DNA of 7,915 nucleotides from Bacteroidales bacterium UBA3709 (GCA_002372015.1 DFIA01000043.1:1-7915), one strand, 5' to 3'. Shown: positions 1-7,174, numbered from the stretch's first letter. Notes: generated from the sequence alone by a model not told the origin. A program made the numbers and translations.

Positions 1-2
1 CC

Positions 3-2363
3 ACCACCGATGTAAGCCCGGCTCTAAACTCCACTACTCCATTGAGCTTTACATTCCTTACGCTTCCTGTAGATATAGAGCAATTGGAGCTGGAGCTCAA
101 TCTTCTTGTAGGGAGCAAGCGCGACAGGCGTACTTCAAGATTAAAACTTCAGACAGCGAACTCCGGTGTGAAGAATTGGATACGTCTTTCCAAGGGAAAA
201 AAGCTTACTGTGTCTAATTTGAGGACCGGCGGCCTTGATACTTTGTTTGTGGTGCCGGATACAGTACATGTGTATGCCAACTCATACAAAGCAGCGGCAA
301 GTAAGCCTTTCTCTATTACCAGTTATACGGAGAATGCTAATGGCACAAAAACTGTTCAACCGGTTACAGCAACTTTTGCTCTGTCGGAAGAGGGGCCTTG
401 GTATGCCGATAATGCTACCAATATGCCGGACGAACTTAAAAAAATGGTTTATCAGTACACTGATTATAGGCTTACTCAATATAATTCTGATGCTTATCAG
501 ACCGACAGGAATGCAACAACAGGCGAAATATTAAATAGGATAATTGTTGTAAACGGCAATACTGATCCCGTTCTTGTATGCAAAGATGCTCAAGAGAGAG
601 CAACTCTTTTAAGAAATCGCCCAACCAATGGATATACCGAGGACGCTCCTCAGGATTTATCTCAAATGAATCCTTTAACAGGGGAAATGAGAACAGGATA
701 CCAGAAGACTAAAACAGCGAACAGTTACATTATACAAAGGGGAGGTTGGTATATGCTGCCATGTGTTTTTGGTAATAGTTATGATTTTGACTACAACGGT
801 AGTGGTGAAGGTCTTTATGGAGAAGCTTTTGATGTACGCGATTTGGCTAGCGGAATAAATGCCCTGACAGTGTTCAGAGACTACCTAAACAGAGCTATCT
901 ACAAAAAGAATGATTCTAATACAGCTCGCAGATCCACTCCTGCTATTCGTTTATCTTATTCTGTAGATATGGATGTAGAGGATTTTATGAACAATTTTGA
1001 GGCGGTGTATGTGTGGCAGGCTGGGAATGGTAATACTCTTTATCCTGGAGATGAATTTTTGACAATTCCACAAGGTAGTGAAGAACTTACTGCTCCAGGA
1101 CATGGTCTTTGCGATTTTCAAATGGCGGTACCGTATTCGTATTTTCTCTGGCATCGTCCCAATTCAGGTGAATATAATGTTGGCGTATCTCGTCCTGTAT
1201 ATATTCGTTTTAAAATAGATGAGACAAAACTAATGGAAGGCAATGTTATTATAGCGTTAAGAGAGAAACAAGCCTATAATCGAAATCAAAGAATAGTCTG
1301 GAGCTGGCATATCTGGATAACTGCAGAAAACCTTTCTGTAGAGCAGGTGAACCTGTACCCTCAAGAGAGTAGAACGGAAGAGAATCTGCTATTGAATGTT
1401 CCTCTTGGTTGGGTTAGGAGAGAGACAGTGAGATTTCCTGAAAGGACATTTTATATGAAGTTAAAACAGAATTCAACAAATTTGGAGCGTATAGTAACAG
1501 TATTTCAACATTCTAAAGATGATATAAACGGATTCGCTCCTTATTACCAATGGGGCCGTAAAGATCCTATCTTGCCTGGAAAACTATTAGCTGGGCAGCG
1601 TACAGGATCTCATACCCCACCTCTCAGGCCAGACAAGTATGAAATGTTCAACAACAACGGCAATATTCTTTCAGTTGGAACAGGTTATAGCAGTGCTATT
1701 CAAAATCCACATAAACTTGTAGCAAACACTGCATACAACATTTGGCATGGAGGTGACCGTGCTATGGTAAATCTTTGGTTGCCAAGAAGAAATAAAGCGA
1801 CTCCGTACGCCGATACCACTGACTATGAATATCCGACAGGAAAGTCTATTTATGACCCGTGCCCTCCTGGCTTTGCGGTACCAAAAGCAAATTTTGGATT
1901 TGGTGTACTTAAGGGAGAGGTAAATAAACACAACATTAATCAAAGGAGTGAAATCAGATGGAATCTTATATGGGAAAAAGGTTCTGATTTGGTGGGAGAT
2001 GGAGGTGTGTATATAAAGAGATATCCGGAAGATACAGAAGGTTTCTATCTTCCAGCTCTTGGAGCAACTTCTTCTGGTCAAGTTACTCAAGCATCAACAT
2101 TCCAAATAGCCTATTGGACTTATGCAGGTTACGAAGATTATTCGTATGACTATGACAATTCGGACCCTCCACAAATTATCAACACCAATTATTATCTAAA
2201 AGCCAGGATGTTCCGTATAGGCCACGGCTCATGGAACGATCTTGTCTCCTCCGCTACTTTGCCTTATGTACGTCCTTATGAAATTATTGATGGAAGTTAT
2301 GCTGCTTCTATTATACCTCAAAGACGATATACGAGACCAGCAGGAGATCCATTAAATTATTAA
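3..2363 (+). CDS. Fimbrillin-like / fimbrial-tip-like secreted surface protein, 5' end missing
   Basis: The reading frame is open from the first complete codon, so the gene begins left of the window; 786 residues and a TAA stop are visible. A TTG at 42 is in frame but is not a credible start, because sequence before it is already fimbrillin-like. The N-terminal part holds the beta-rich pattern ending in NWIRLSKGKKLTV, close to the 'W-I-x-F-x-x-G-K-x-Y' pattern of Bacteroidales fimbrillins. The middle has ANSYIIQRGGWYMLPCVFGN (717-776) and VWSWHIWITA (1296-1325), the two ends of a module common in large Bacteroidales fimbrillin-like proteins. The C-terminal part has YQWGRKD (1545-1565) and YDPCPPGF (1851-1874), as in C-terminal modules related to the Fibrobacter-type paralogous domain. 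No type IX secretion C-terminal domain is apparent. Expected role: surface adhesin or fimbrium accessory/tip subunit. The family is fairly sure; the exact role, ligand and export signal are not visible. Confidence 0.75.
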   Translation, partial: TTDVSPALNSTTPLSFTFLTLPVDIEQLELELNLLVGSKRDRRTSRLKLQTANSGVKNWIRLSKGKKLTVSNLRTGGLDTLFVVPDTVHVYANSYKAAASKPFSITSYTENANGTKTVQPVTATFALSEEGPWYADNATNMPDELKKMVYQYTDYRLTQYNSDAYQTDRNATTGEILNRIIVVNGNTDPVLVCKDAQERATLLRNRPTNGYTEDAPQDLSQMNPLTGEMRTGYQKTKTANSYIIQRGGWYMLPCVFGNSYDFDYNGSGEGLYGEAFDVRDLASGINALTVFRDYLNRAIYKKNDSNTARRSTPAIRLSYSVDMDVEDFMNNFEAVYVWQAGNGNTLYPGDEFLTIPQGSEELTAPGHGLCDFQMAVPYSYFLWHRPNSGEYNVGVSRPVYIRFKIDETKLMEGNVIIALREKQAYNRNQRIVWSWHIWITAENLSVEQVNLYPQESRTEENLLLNVPLGWVRRETVRFPERTFYMKLKQNSTNLERIVTVFQHSKDDINGFAPYYQWGRKDPILPGKLLAGQRTGSHTPPLRPDKYEMFNNNGNILSVGTGYSSAIQNPHKLVANTAYNIWHGGDRAMVNLWLPRRNKATPYADTTDYEYPTGKSIYDPCPPGFAVPKANFGFGVLKGEVNKHNINQRSEIRWNLIWEKGSDLVGDGGVYIKRYPEDTEGFYLPALGATSSGQVTQASTFQIAYWTYAGYEDYSYDYDNSDPPQIINTNYYLKARMFRIGHGSWNDLVSSATLPYVRPYEIIDGSYAASIIPQRRYTRPAGDPLNY

Positions 2364-2396
2364 CAAACTACAAGATTTGTCAAATTATGTTTCCTA

Positions 2397-2445
2397 TTAG
2401 GGTGGCTAAAGTCTGTTTGACTTTTTAGCCACCCTAACTATTTTT
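2397..2445 (+). terminator. Rho-independent terminator of the fimbrillin-like gene
   Basis: A perfect 14-bp inverted repeat (2397-2410 with 2424-2437, arm TTAGGGTGGCTAAA) encloses a small inner stem GTC/GAC with a 5-nt loop, and a run of five T follows at 2441-2445. It lies 33 bp after the stop codon at 2363. There is no T-run on the minus-strand side, so it should stop only rightward transcription and would not terminate the convergent regulator operon. Confidence 0.9.
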
Positions 2446-2687
2446 CTCCTAACTTTATCAAAGAGGAGCTAATTGCTTCCAGCAGAAGAATTGCGGCCTA
2501 GATGCTTCAGCAGGGCTTTTCTCTTGAGACGAATTCAATATGTACAGGACTTAGGCAAGAAGACATAGCTTTGCTCTGAGGCTCTGCGACAAAGGATTTG
2601 AAAAAGGGTTGTGGTTGAAAGGTGAGGGGGTAAAAGAGTATTTGATACGCAGAAATAGTGTTGATTAACTTGTGTTTGTGTGGGTTT
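2438..2687. other. Spacer between convergent genes; no convincing gene
   Basis: About 250 bp between the terminator and the stop of the LuxR-type gene. I find no ORF with a credible start, no tRNA-like fold, and no clear minus-strand terminator for the regulator operon. One oddity is that the minus-strand frame continuing past the LuxR stop stays open for 50 codons (2687 down to 2538), meets TGA at 2535-2537, then stays open for 21 more codons rich in Lys, Arg and Leu to TAG at 2469-2471. This may be chance, a gene relic, or a copy of a dispersed intergenic repeat. A short direct repeat GCTCTG-AG-GCTCTG lies at 2573-2586. Confidence 0.4.
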
Positions 2688-3287
2688 TTATAAGTCGTGT
2701 AAATCTACAAGTTTATTGATTATTGCATATACGGTTAAGCCGGAAATGGAGTTGATGCCGGTTTTACGTGATATGTTTTTCCTGTGTGTGGTAACGGTGT
2801 GTATAGAAAGGTGTAGTTTGTCTGCAATTTCTTTGTTTGTAAGGCCGGCTGCTACTGCAACCAATACTTCTTTTTCTCTTTGAGACAGAGCATTGCGGTC
2901 TTCTATGGTTTTATTATCGGGAGTATCTTCGTTATTGAATAGCAGCAGGAGCTTTTCTATTATTTCTTTTCTGTTGTCCCAAATAGAGAAGTATGAATCA
3001 AATAAGTGCAATCTCTTGTTATTTGGCAGTGTGGTTATTAGGGCTACTATGTGCGAAGATGTCTCCGACGGAATAATAGAGCGGACTTCTGAATACTGAT
3101 CGAATTTTAAAGCTATGGTATCTACAATGGTTAGATCGGTTCCGGAATGTTCTTTTTTATTGAATTCTGCAATGGAACTTAGGCGGTTAGATATTACAAA
3201 GTTTCCAGATTCCTCAAGAAGAGCCGTAAAGCCGTCTGCTATGAGGTCTGATGGCTCTATAAGGAGTATGTTGAATCTCTTGAGCAT
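2688..3287 (-). CDS. LuxR/NarL-type transcriptional regulator with degenerate receiver domain (CdhR-like)
   Basis: A 199-residue DNA-binding regulator. Residues about 5-115 have the beta-alpha pattern of a response-regulator receiver: NILLIEPSDLIADG stands where the acidic pair normally lies, and D56 in LTIVDTIAL is at the phospho-acceptor position. The acidic pair is reduced to E11-P12 and the conserved switch lysine is not evident, so ordinary Mg-dependent phosphorylation is doubtful. Residues 134-190 form a clear GerE/LuxR helix-turn-helix: LSQREKEVL, then GLTNKEIADKL, then the recognition helix IHTVTTHRKNISRKTGI. The ATG lies 2 bp after the hemerythrin gene stop, with AGGAAG about 9 nt before it, so the two genes are surely one transcript and probably translationally coupled. 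No histidine kinase gene is nearby. The architecture and context resemble P. gingivalis CdhR, which I recall as a regulator of fimbriae and hemin genes; orthology is inferred, not shown. Confidence 0.88.
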   Translation of the reverse strand: MLKRFNILLIEPSDLIADGFTALLEESGNFVISNRLSSIAEFNKKEHSGTDLTIVDTIALKFDQYSEVRSIIPSETSSHIVALITTLPNNKRLHLFDSYFSIWDNRKEIIEKLLLLFNNEDTPDNKTIEDRNALSQREKEVLVAVAAGLTNKEIADKLHLSIHTVTTHRKNISRKTGINSISGLTVYAIINKLVDLHDL

Positions 3288-3289
3288 AT

Positions 3290-3982
3290 TTATTTTCTTC
3301 CTGAGATTGTTTCTAAGCGTATAATAGCCGGAATCAGCATTTTATCTTCTATGATAGTGTGTCTTGCTAAATCTTGTTCTATGGCATAGATATTATTCAG
3401 AAGATCTATTCTCAGTGCAGAGGGATAGTCTTCCGGCAGGTATTTCAGAAGTATGTTTTTGAGGTCTGACAGCTTTTCTTCTATGTTAGTGTGGTTTTGA
3501 GCAAAGCTGTAGATGTCAAACCGAGATTCTACTTTAACGGTGTTGGATAAAAGCCTCTTTACGTATGGAAATACAGTTGTTTCTTCAAACAGGAAGTGGT
3601 GTGCAAGTTCTTCACTGTAGTCGTCGTAGAACTTATGGAGAATCTGGGCGTTTGAAGCGTCTCCTTTTTTTAGCAGCAAGTGTATTTTTCTATGCAGTTT
3701 TGGGAAGCTTTTCTTTGAATAATATCTGTGTGAGGTTTGAAGATATTTAACAAGTTTAAGAATATCTTGTTTAGATAGTGCATCTATCTGTGGCTCATAG
3801 CCGTTATGGGCATAAATATTGAAAATGCTGGTGAGCAGCTCTACAGAAAAGCCATATCTGTTGCAAATATCTCTAATGGTTGCATCGTGAAACCCAAGGC
3901 GGATATTTAGCCTGTCTATAACAGACAAAATACATGGGGTTTGGTTTATAACATCAGCCAATCGAGAAGAACTTGAAATCAT
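3290..3982 (-). CDS. Hemerythrin (HHE) diiron protein, YtfE/RIC-like
   Basis: A 230-residue cytoplasmic protein if begun at the ATG at 3982. The N-terminal 60 residues (RLADVINQTPCILSVIDRLN... LGFHDATI) resemble the short ScdA_N-type domain of iron-sulfur repair proteins but lack its CC pair. The rest is a four-helix hemerythrin fold with a full diiron ligand set: H85, H129 and E133 (HHFLFEE), H164 (QNHTNIEE), H208 and E212 (RHTIIED). The spacings (44 between the first two histidines, H-x3-E twice, 44 between the last two) closely match E. coli YtfE as I recall it. Likely role: sensing or handling O2 or NO, or repairing iron-sulfur clusters under nitrosative or oxidative stress. It is the first gene of an operon with the LuxR-type regulator 2 bp downstream. 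An in-frame TTG at 4001-4003 would add seven residues (TTG reading KKLLPT next); I prefer ATG because TTG starts are rare in this phylum. Confidence 0.85.
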   Translation of the reverse strand: MISSSSRLADVINQTPCILSVIDRLNIRLGFHDATIRDICNRYGFSVELLTSIFNIYAHNGYEPQIDALSKQDILKLVKYLQTSHRYYSKKSFPKLHRKIHLLLKKGDASNAQILHKFYDDYSEELAHHFLFEETTVFPYVKRLLSNTVKVESRFDIYSFAQNHTNIEEKLSDLKNILLKYLPEDYPSALRIDLLNNIYAIEQDLARHTIIEDKMLIPAIIRLETISGRK

Positions 3983-4022
3983 AGTTGGTAGTAATTTTTT
4001 CAAACTAAAATTCCCGCATAAG

Positions 4023-4045
4023 AGCCGCCCTTGATTAGGGCGGCG
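4023..4045 (-). promoter_or_regulatory. GC-rich leader hairpin upstream of the hemerythrin gene
   Basis: Inverted repeat GCCGCCCT / AGGGCGGC: 8 bp with a 5-nt loop (arms 4024-4031 and 4037-4044). It stands out in an A/T-rich leader. It lies about 40-65 nt downstream of the predicted transcription start and about 40 nt before the chosen ATG, so it should be in the 5' UTR. There is no U-run after it on either strand, so it is not a typical intrinsic terminator. Possible roles are control of RNA stability, a protein-binding leader element, or translational control. Confidence 0.5.
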
Positions 4046-4095
4046 TGTTTGCGGTTGACAACTAACGTAAATACACTTATGAATCTAAGACGATG

Positions 4096-4127
4096 CAAAG
4101 GTATTATTGTGTTGTACATACGGCAAT
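4096..4127 (-). promoter_or_regulatory. Predicted Bacteroidota-type promoter of the hemerythrin-luxR operon
   Basis: Read on the minus strand there is TACCTTTG (4103-4096), an exact fit to the -7 consensus TAnnTTTG, preceded by 20 bp and ATTG (4127-4124) as the -33 element. Transcription should start near 4088-4090, giving a leader of roughly 105 nt. The sites lie 70 bp beyond the gcvP stop and next to a terminator-like hairpin, which supports separate transcription of the operon. Confidence 0.6.
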
Positions 4128-4158
4128 GCCAAAAAGTGGGTATTTTTCTCTTTGGCAT
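4126..4158 (-). terminator. Terminator-like hairpin after gcvP
   Basis: On the minus strand ATGCCAAAGAG pairs with CTTTTTGGCAT (11 bp with one G-U pair, 11-nt loop), beginning 15 nt after the gcvP stop codon. No T-run follows, so termination may be weak; the structure could instead stabilise the 3' end of the gcvP mRNA. Its far end touches the -33 element of the next promoter. Confidence 0.4.
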
Positions 4159-4173
4159 CACTTGGTGTTGGTA

Positions 4174-7071
4174 TTACTGGCAAGAGCAAATGAGGTTACG
4201 GTCGCCATAACCATCATCTACCCTCGATACTGTAGGCCAGAACTTGTTGTCTTTTATCCATTCAAGAGGATAGGCTGCAACTTCTCTGGAGTAAGGGTGC
4301 GCCCATGAGTCTGAACAACACTCGTGTGCTGGATGAGGGGCATTTGCAACAGGATTATCTTTAGGGTCAAATTCTCCTTTTGCAATTTTTTCGCACTCAG
4401 CTTTGATGGTTTTCATAGCCTCAATAAAACGATCCATTTCCTCTTTAGGTTCGCTTTCTGTAGGTTCTACCATGAGGGTTTCGTGTACAGGAAAAGACAA
4501 TGTTGGGGCATGGAACCCAAAGTCCATAAGTCTTTTTGCTATGTCTGTAGAACCCACTCCATATCTTTTCATAAAATCTCTACAGTCTAATAAGCACTCG
4601 TGTGCAACTCGCCCCGTTGCACCGGTGTAAAGGGTAGGATATTCGTTCTTTAGGGCCTGAGCAATGTAGTTTGCATTAAGAATTGCTACTTCTGAAGAAG
4701 CTTTAAGGCCTTCTGCACCAAGTAGTTTTATGTAGGCATGAGTAATAGGTAAAAGTAGAGGATTGCCATACAAGGCGGCAGAAACAGCATCTTGGCCCTT
4801 AGAACCTTTTGCCTTTTGGCAGTTAACAGCAATGCAGTTTTCTTCTGGATGGCCAGGAAGATAAGGAGCAAGTTCTGCTGTGCAACATATAGGGCCTACG
4901 CCAGGGCCTCCACCTCCGTGTGGCATCGCAAACGATTTGTGGAGATTCAAGTGGCAGATATCTGCACCTATCAAGCCAGGGTTAGTGAGTCCTATCTGGG
5001 CATTCATATTGGCTCCGTCCATATAAACCTTTCCGCCAAATTTATGAATAGCATCTATTATTTCTTTGATTTTAACCTCAAACACTCCGTGAGTAGAAGG
5101 GTAGGTAATCATCAGTCCTGCAAGCTTGTCGGCAGCGGCTTCTGCTTTTTGCTGCAACTCTTCTACATTTATGTTGCCGTTTTCGTCGCACCCAACGAGC
5201 ACTATCTCAAAGCCGGCCATAGCAGCAGATGCTGGGTTGGTACCATGGGCAGATGTAGGAATAATCATTATGGTTCTTTGCTCTTGGCCGGTGGCCTTAA
5301 AGAATCTATGTATAGTAGAGAGCCCTGCATATTCTCCGGCTGCTCCAGAGTTAGGTTGTAGCGAGCAAGCTGCAAAACCTGTAATGGTGTTGAGATCTTG
5401 CATGAGTTCTTTAATCAGCTGCATATATCCCTTAACCTGGTCTTTAGGTGCAAGCGGGTGAACATTTGTGAGTTCGCTCCAGCTTAAAGGCATCATTTCA
5501 ACAGCCGCATTGAGTTTCATGGTGCAACTTCCAAGAGGTATCATGGAATGAGCCAGAGAAATATCTTTCCTCTCAAGTTTCTTTATAAAGCGCATCATCG
5601 CCGATTCACTATGATAGGAATTGAATACTTCTTGTGTGAGGTATGGAGTATCTCTCTTCATAAAGGTTCTCTCAGCCGGACAGTGATGCTTTTGCACATC
5701 ACCTTGTTTTTGGCTCTGGCAACAAGGCTGTACTCCAAAGATTCCTAAAATTTTATGAGCCTCTGCTTTGCAACTGAGTTCATCAAAGCTAATTCTTATC
5801 TTGCCGCACGCTGTGTAATAAAAGTTTATGTTTTCTGCCTCTGCCTTAGATTTAACGGCTTCTATATCGAGCTTTGCAAAGTTTCCGTTACTGTCTTTTT
5901 TGCCCTTTATTTCTATTGTATCAAAGAATTCGCTGTTAGAAAGTTCGTAGCCAGCCTCTGTTAAATGAGAAGCAACTCTGTGTGCAAAGAGTTCTGCATT
6001 GCGGGCAATAGATTTCAGCCCTTCCGGCCCGTGATAAACGGCATACATACCGCTCATTGTAGCCATAAGAGCTGTGGCAGTACATACATTAGAGGTGGCT
6101 TTTTCTCTTTTTATATGTTGCTCGCGAGTTTGAAGGGCTAACCTAACTGCTTTGTTTCCAAGGCGATCTATGGTTACTCCGATAATTCTTCCGGGAACAT
6201 TTCTCTTGTACTCTTCTCTTGTTGCAAGGTAGCCTGCTGTAGGGCCGCCGAATCCCATAGGGAGCCCGAGCCTTTGGGCGCTACCTACAGCAATATCAGC
6301 TCCCCAAGCAGCCGGTTCTTTAAGAACAGCTAAGGAGAGAATATCGCAATAGGCGGTAACCATTGCTTGGTTTTCGTGCATCTTCTGGCAGAAAGAGCTA
6401 TAGTCTCTTACCTCACCGTCTGCAGATGGATACTGAACAACAGCACCAAAACACATAGGGTCTATCTCCCAGTTTTTCCAGTTGCCAAACACTACTTTAA
6501 TACCCAACCCCTCAGCCCTGGTGCGTATTACAGATTTAACTTGGGCAAACACCTCGTCATCTACAAAAAGCACACTCTTGCCTGCTTTTACTGCCTCTCT
6601 GGTACGCAGATTATACATTACCCTCATAGCCTCTGCTGTTGCTTGAGCATCGTCTAACATAGAGCAGTTGGAAAGCGGAAAACCTGTGAGAGAGCTAATA
6701 ACAGTCTGGAAAATAAGAAGAGCCTCAAGCCTTCCCTGTGAAATCTCTGCCTGATATGGTGTATAAGAAGTGTACCAACAAGGATTCTCAAAGATATTGC
6801 GGATGATTACAGGAAGCACGCCTGTGCCGTAATATCCCTGACCAATCATAGAACGGAAATTCTTGTTCTGCAAAACCATTTCTTTCAGATGAGCCAAGTA
6901 GGCGTTTTCTGTCATAGGAGCAGAAATTTTCAAATCTTCTTTGAGAAGAATGTTTTCAGGTACTGTTTGTTTTACAAGTTCTTCAATTGAGTTTACACCG
7001 AGAGTTGAGAGCATTTTTTTTATATCTTCCTCACGTGGTCCGATGTGCCTTTGAGCAAATGTGTATGACAT
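4174..7071 (-). CDS. gcvP: Glycine dehydrogenase (decarboxylating), P-protein of the glycine cleavage system
   Basis: A complete single-chain P-protein of 965 residues, the usual length for the fused form. It decarboxylates glycine with PLP and passes the aminomethyl group to lipoylated GcvH in the cytoplasm. The start MSYTFAQRHIGP at 7071 is the standard family N-terminus; the frame is open 29 codons further, but that extension crosses the predicted promoter. The N-terminal half (about 1-440) has GQGYYGT, YTPYQAEISQGRLEAL and SAQRLGLPMGFGGP. The C-terminal catalytic half has GSCTMKLNA, QPNSGAAGEYAGL, PTSAHGTNPASAA and the PLP lysine K712 in LNLHKSFAMPHGGGGPG, and ends YGDRNLICSC. Variants worth noting are GGPT where GGPH is common, and SGAAGEY for the more usual SGAQGEY. 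The linker between halves is rich in Cys and His (C450, C451, H462, H463, C464). It has its own promoter; gcvT, gcvH and lpd are not in the window. Confidence 0.97.
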   Translation of the reverse strand: MSYTFAQRHIGPREEDIKKMLSTLGVNSIEELVKQTVPENILLKEDLKISAPMTENAYLAHLKEMVLQNKNFRSMIGQGYYGTGVLPVIIRNIFENPCWYTSYTPYQAEISQGRLEALLIFQTVISSLTGFPLSNCSMLDDAQATAEAMRVMYNLRTREAVKAGKSVLFVDDEVFAQVKSVIRTRAEGLGIKVVFGNWKNWEIDPMCFGAVVQYPSADGEVRDYSSFCQKMHENQAMVTAYCDILSLAVLKEPAAWGADIAVGSAQRLGLPMGFGGPTAGYLATREEYKRNVPGRIIGVTIDRLGNKAVRLALQTREQHIKREKATSNVCTATALMATMSGMYAVYHGPEGLKSIARNAELFAHRVASHLTEAGYELSNSEFFDTIEIKGKKDSNGNFAKLDIEAVKSKAEAENINFYYTACGKIRISFDELSCKAEAHKILGIFGVQPCCQSQKQGDVQKHHCPAERTFMKRDTPYLTQEVFNSYHSESAMMRFIKKLERKDISLAHSMIPLGSCTMKLNAAVEMMPLSWSELTNVHPLAPKDQVKGYMQLIKELMQDLNTITGFAACSLQPNSGAAGEYAGLSTIHRFFKATGQEQRTIMIIPTSAHGTNPASAAMAGFEIVLVGCDENGNINVEELQQKAEAAADKLAGLMITYPSTHGVFEVKIKEIIDAIHKFGGKVYMDGANMNAQIGLTNPGLIGADICHLNLHKSFAMPHGGGGPGVGPICCTAELAPYLPGHPEENCIAVNCQKAKGSKGQDAVSAALYGNPLLLPITHAYIKLLGAEGLKASSEVAILNANYIAQALKNEYPTLYTGATGRVAHECLLDCRDFMKRYGVGSTDIAKRLMDFGFHAPTLSFPVHETLMVEPTESEPKEEMDRFIEAMKTIKAECEKIAKGEFDPKDNPVANAPHPAHECCSDSWAHPYSREVAAYPLEWIKDNKFWPTVSRVDDGYGDRNLICSCQ

Positions 7072-7098
7072 ATTAAAATCTTTATTTATTAGTATCTT

Positions 7099-7139
7099 TT
7101 CTTTATTGTAAAGAAGCTTGCTTAAAATAACTTTAAGCA
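7099..7139 (-). promoter_or_regulatory. Two tandem A/T-rich hairpins in the gcvP leader
   Basis: Minus-strand TGCTTAAA / TTTAAGCA (7139-7132 with 7126-7119, 8 bp, 5-nt loop) is followed at once by TTCTTTA / TAAAGAA (7115-7109 with 7105-7099, 7 bp, 3-nt loop). The first starts at the predicted transcription start, so it may shield the mRNA 5' end. None of the conserved glycine-riboswitch core appears, so I do not call a riboswitch. Confidence 0.4.
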
Positions 7140-7144
7140 TCCTA

Positions 7145-7174
7145 CAAAGATAGTGCAAGCTGTGAGAAAAGCAA
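7145..7174 (-). promoter_or_regulatory. Predicted Bacteroidota-type promoter of gcvP
   Basis: Minus-strand TATCTTTG (7152-7145) fits TAnnTTTG, with TTG (7174-7172) 19 bp upstream as the -33 element. The predicted start is near 7138, leaving a leader of about 65 nt before the ATG at 7071. The hexamer GCAAGC occurs at 7155-7160 and 7171-7176 inside or next to the promoter, and inverted in the leader at 7116-7121. Confidence 0.6.

Noticed and set aside
1671..2090. 139-codon minus-strand frame inside the fimbrillin-like gene
   Set aside because: Composition is that of a shadow frame (many Ser, Ile, Cys, Arg) and the opposite strand has clear family motifs.
42..2363. Start of the fimbrillin-like gene at TTG 42
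   Set aside because: The frame is open to the left edge and the upstream codons read as protein continuous with the family, so the gene is simply cut by the window.
4054..4062. Odd palindrome GTTGACAAC in the hemerythrin leader as an operator
   Set aside because: Only four bases per arm and downstream of the predicted start; it is likely chance without a known matching motif.
4792..5361. 189-codon open frame opposite gcvP
   Set aside because: It is the antisense shadow of a highly conserved gene, with no domain-like pattern and no promoter.
7072..7140. Glycine riboswitch upstream of gcvP
   Set aside because: The leader is too short and A/T-rich and lacks the conserved purine-rich aptamer core.
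7072..7158. 29-residue N-terminal extension of GcvP
   Set aside because: It lies in the predicted promoter and leader, and homologues begin at the MSYTFAQRHIGP position.
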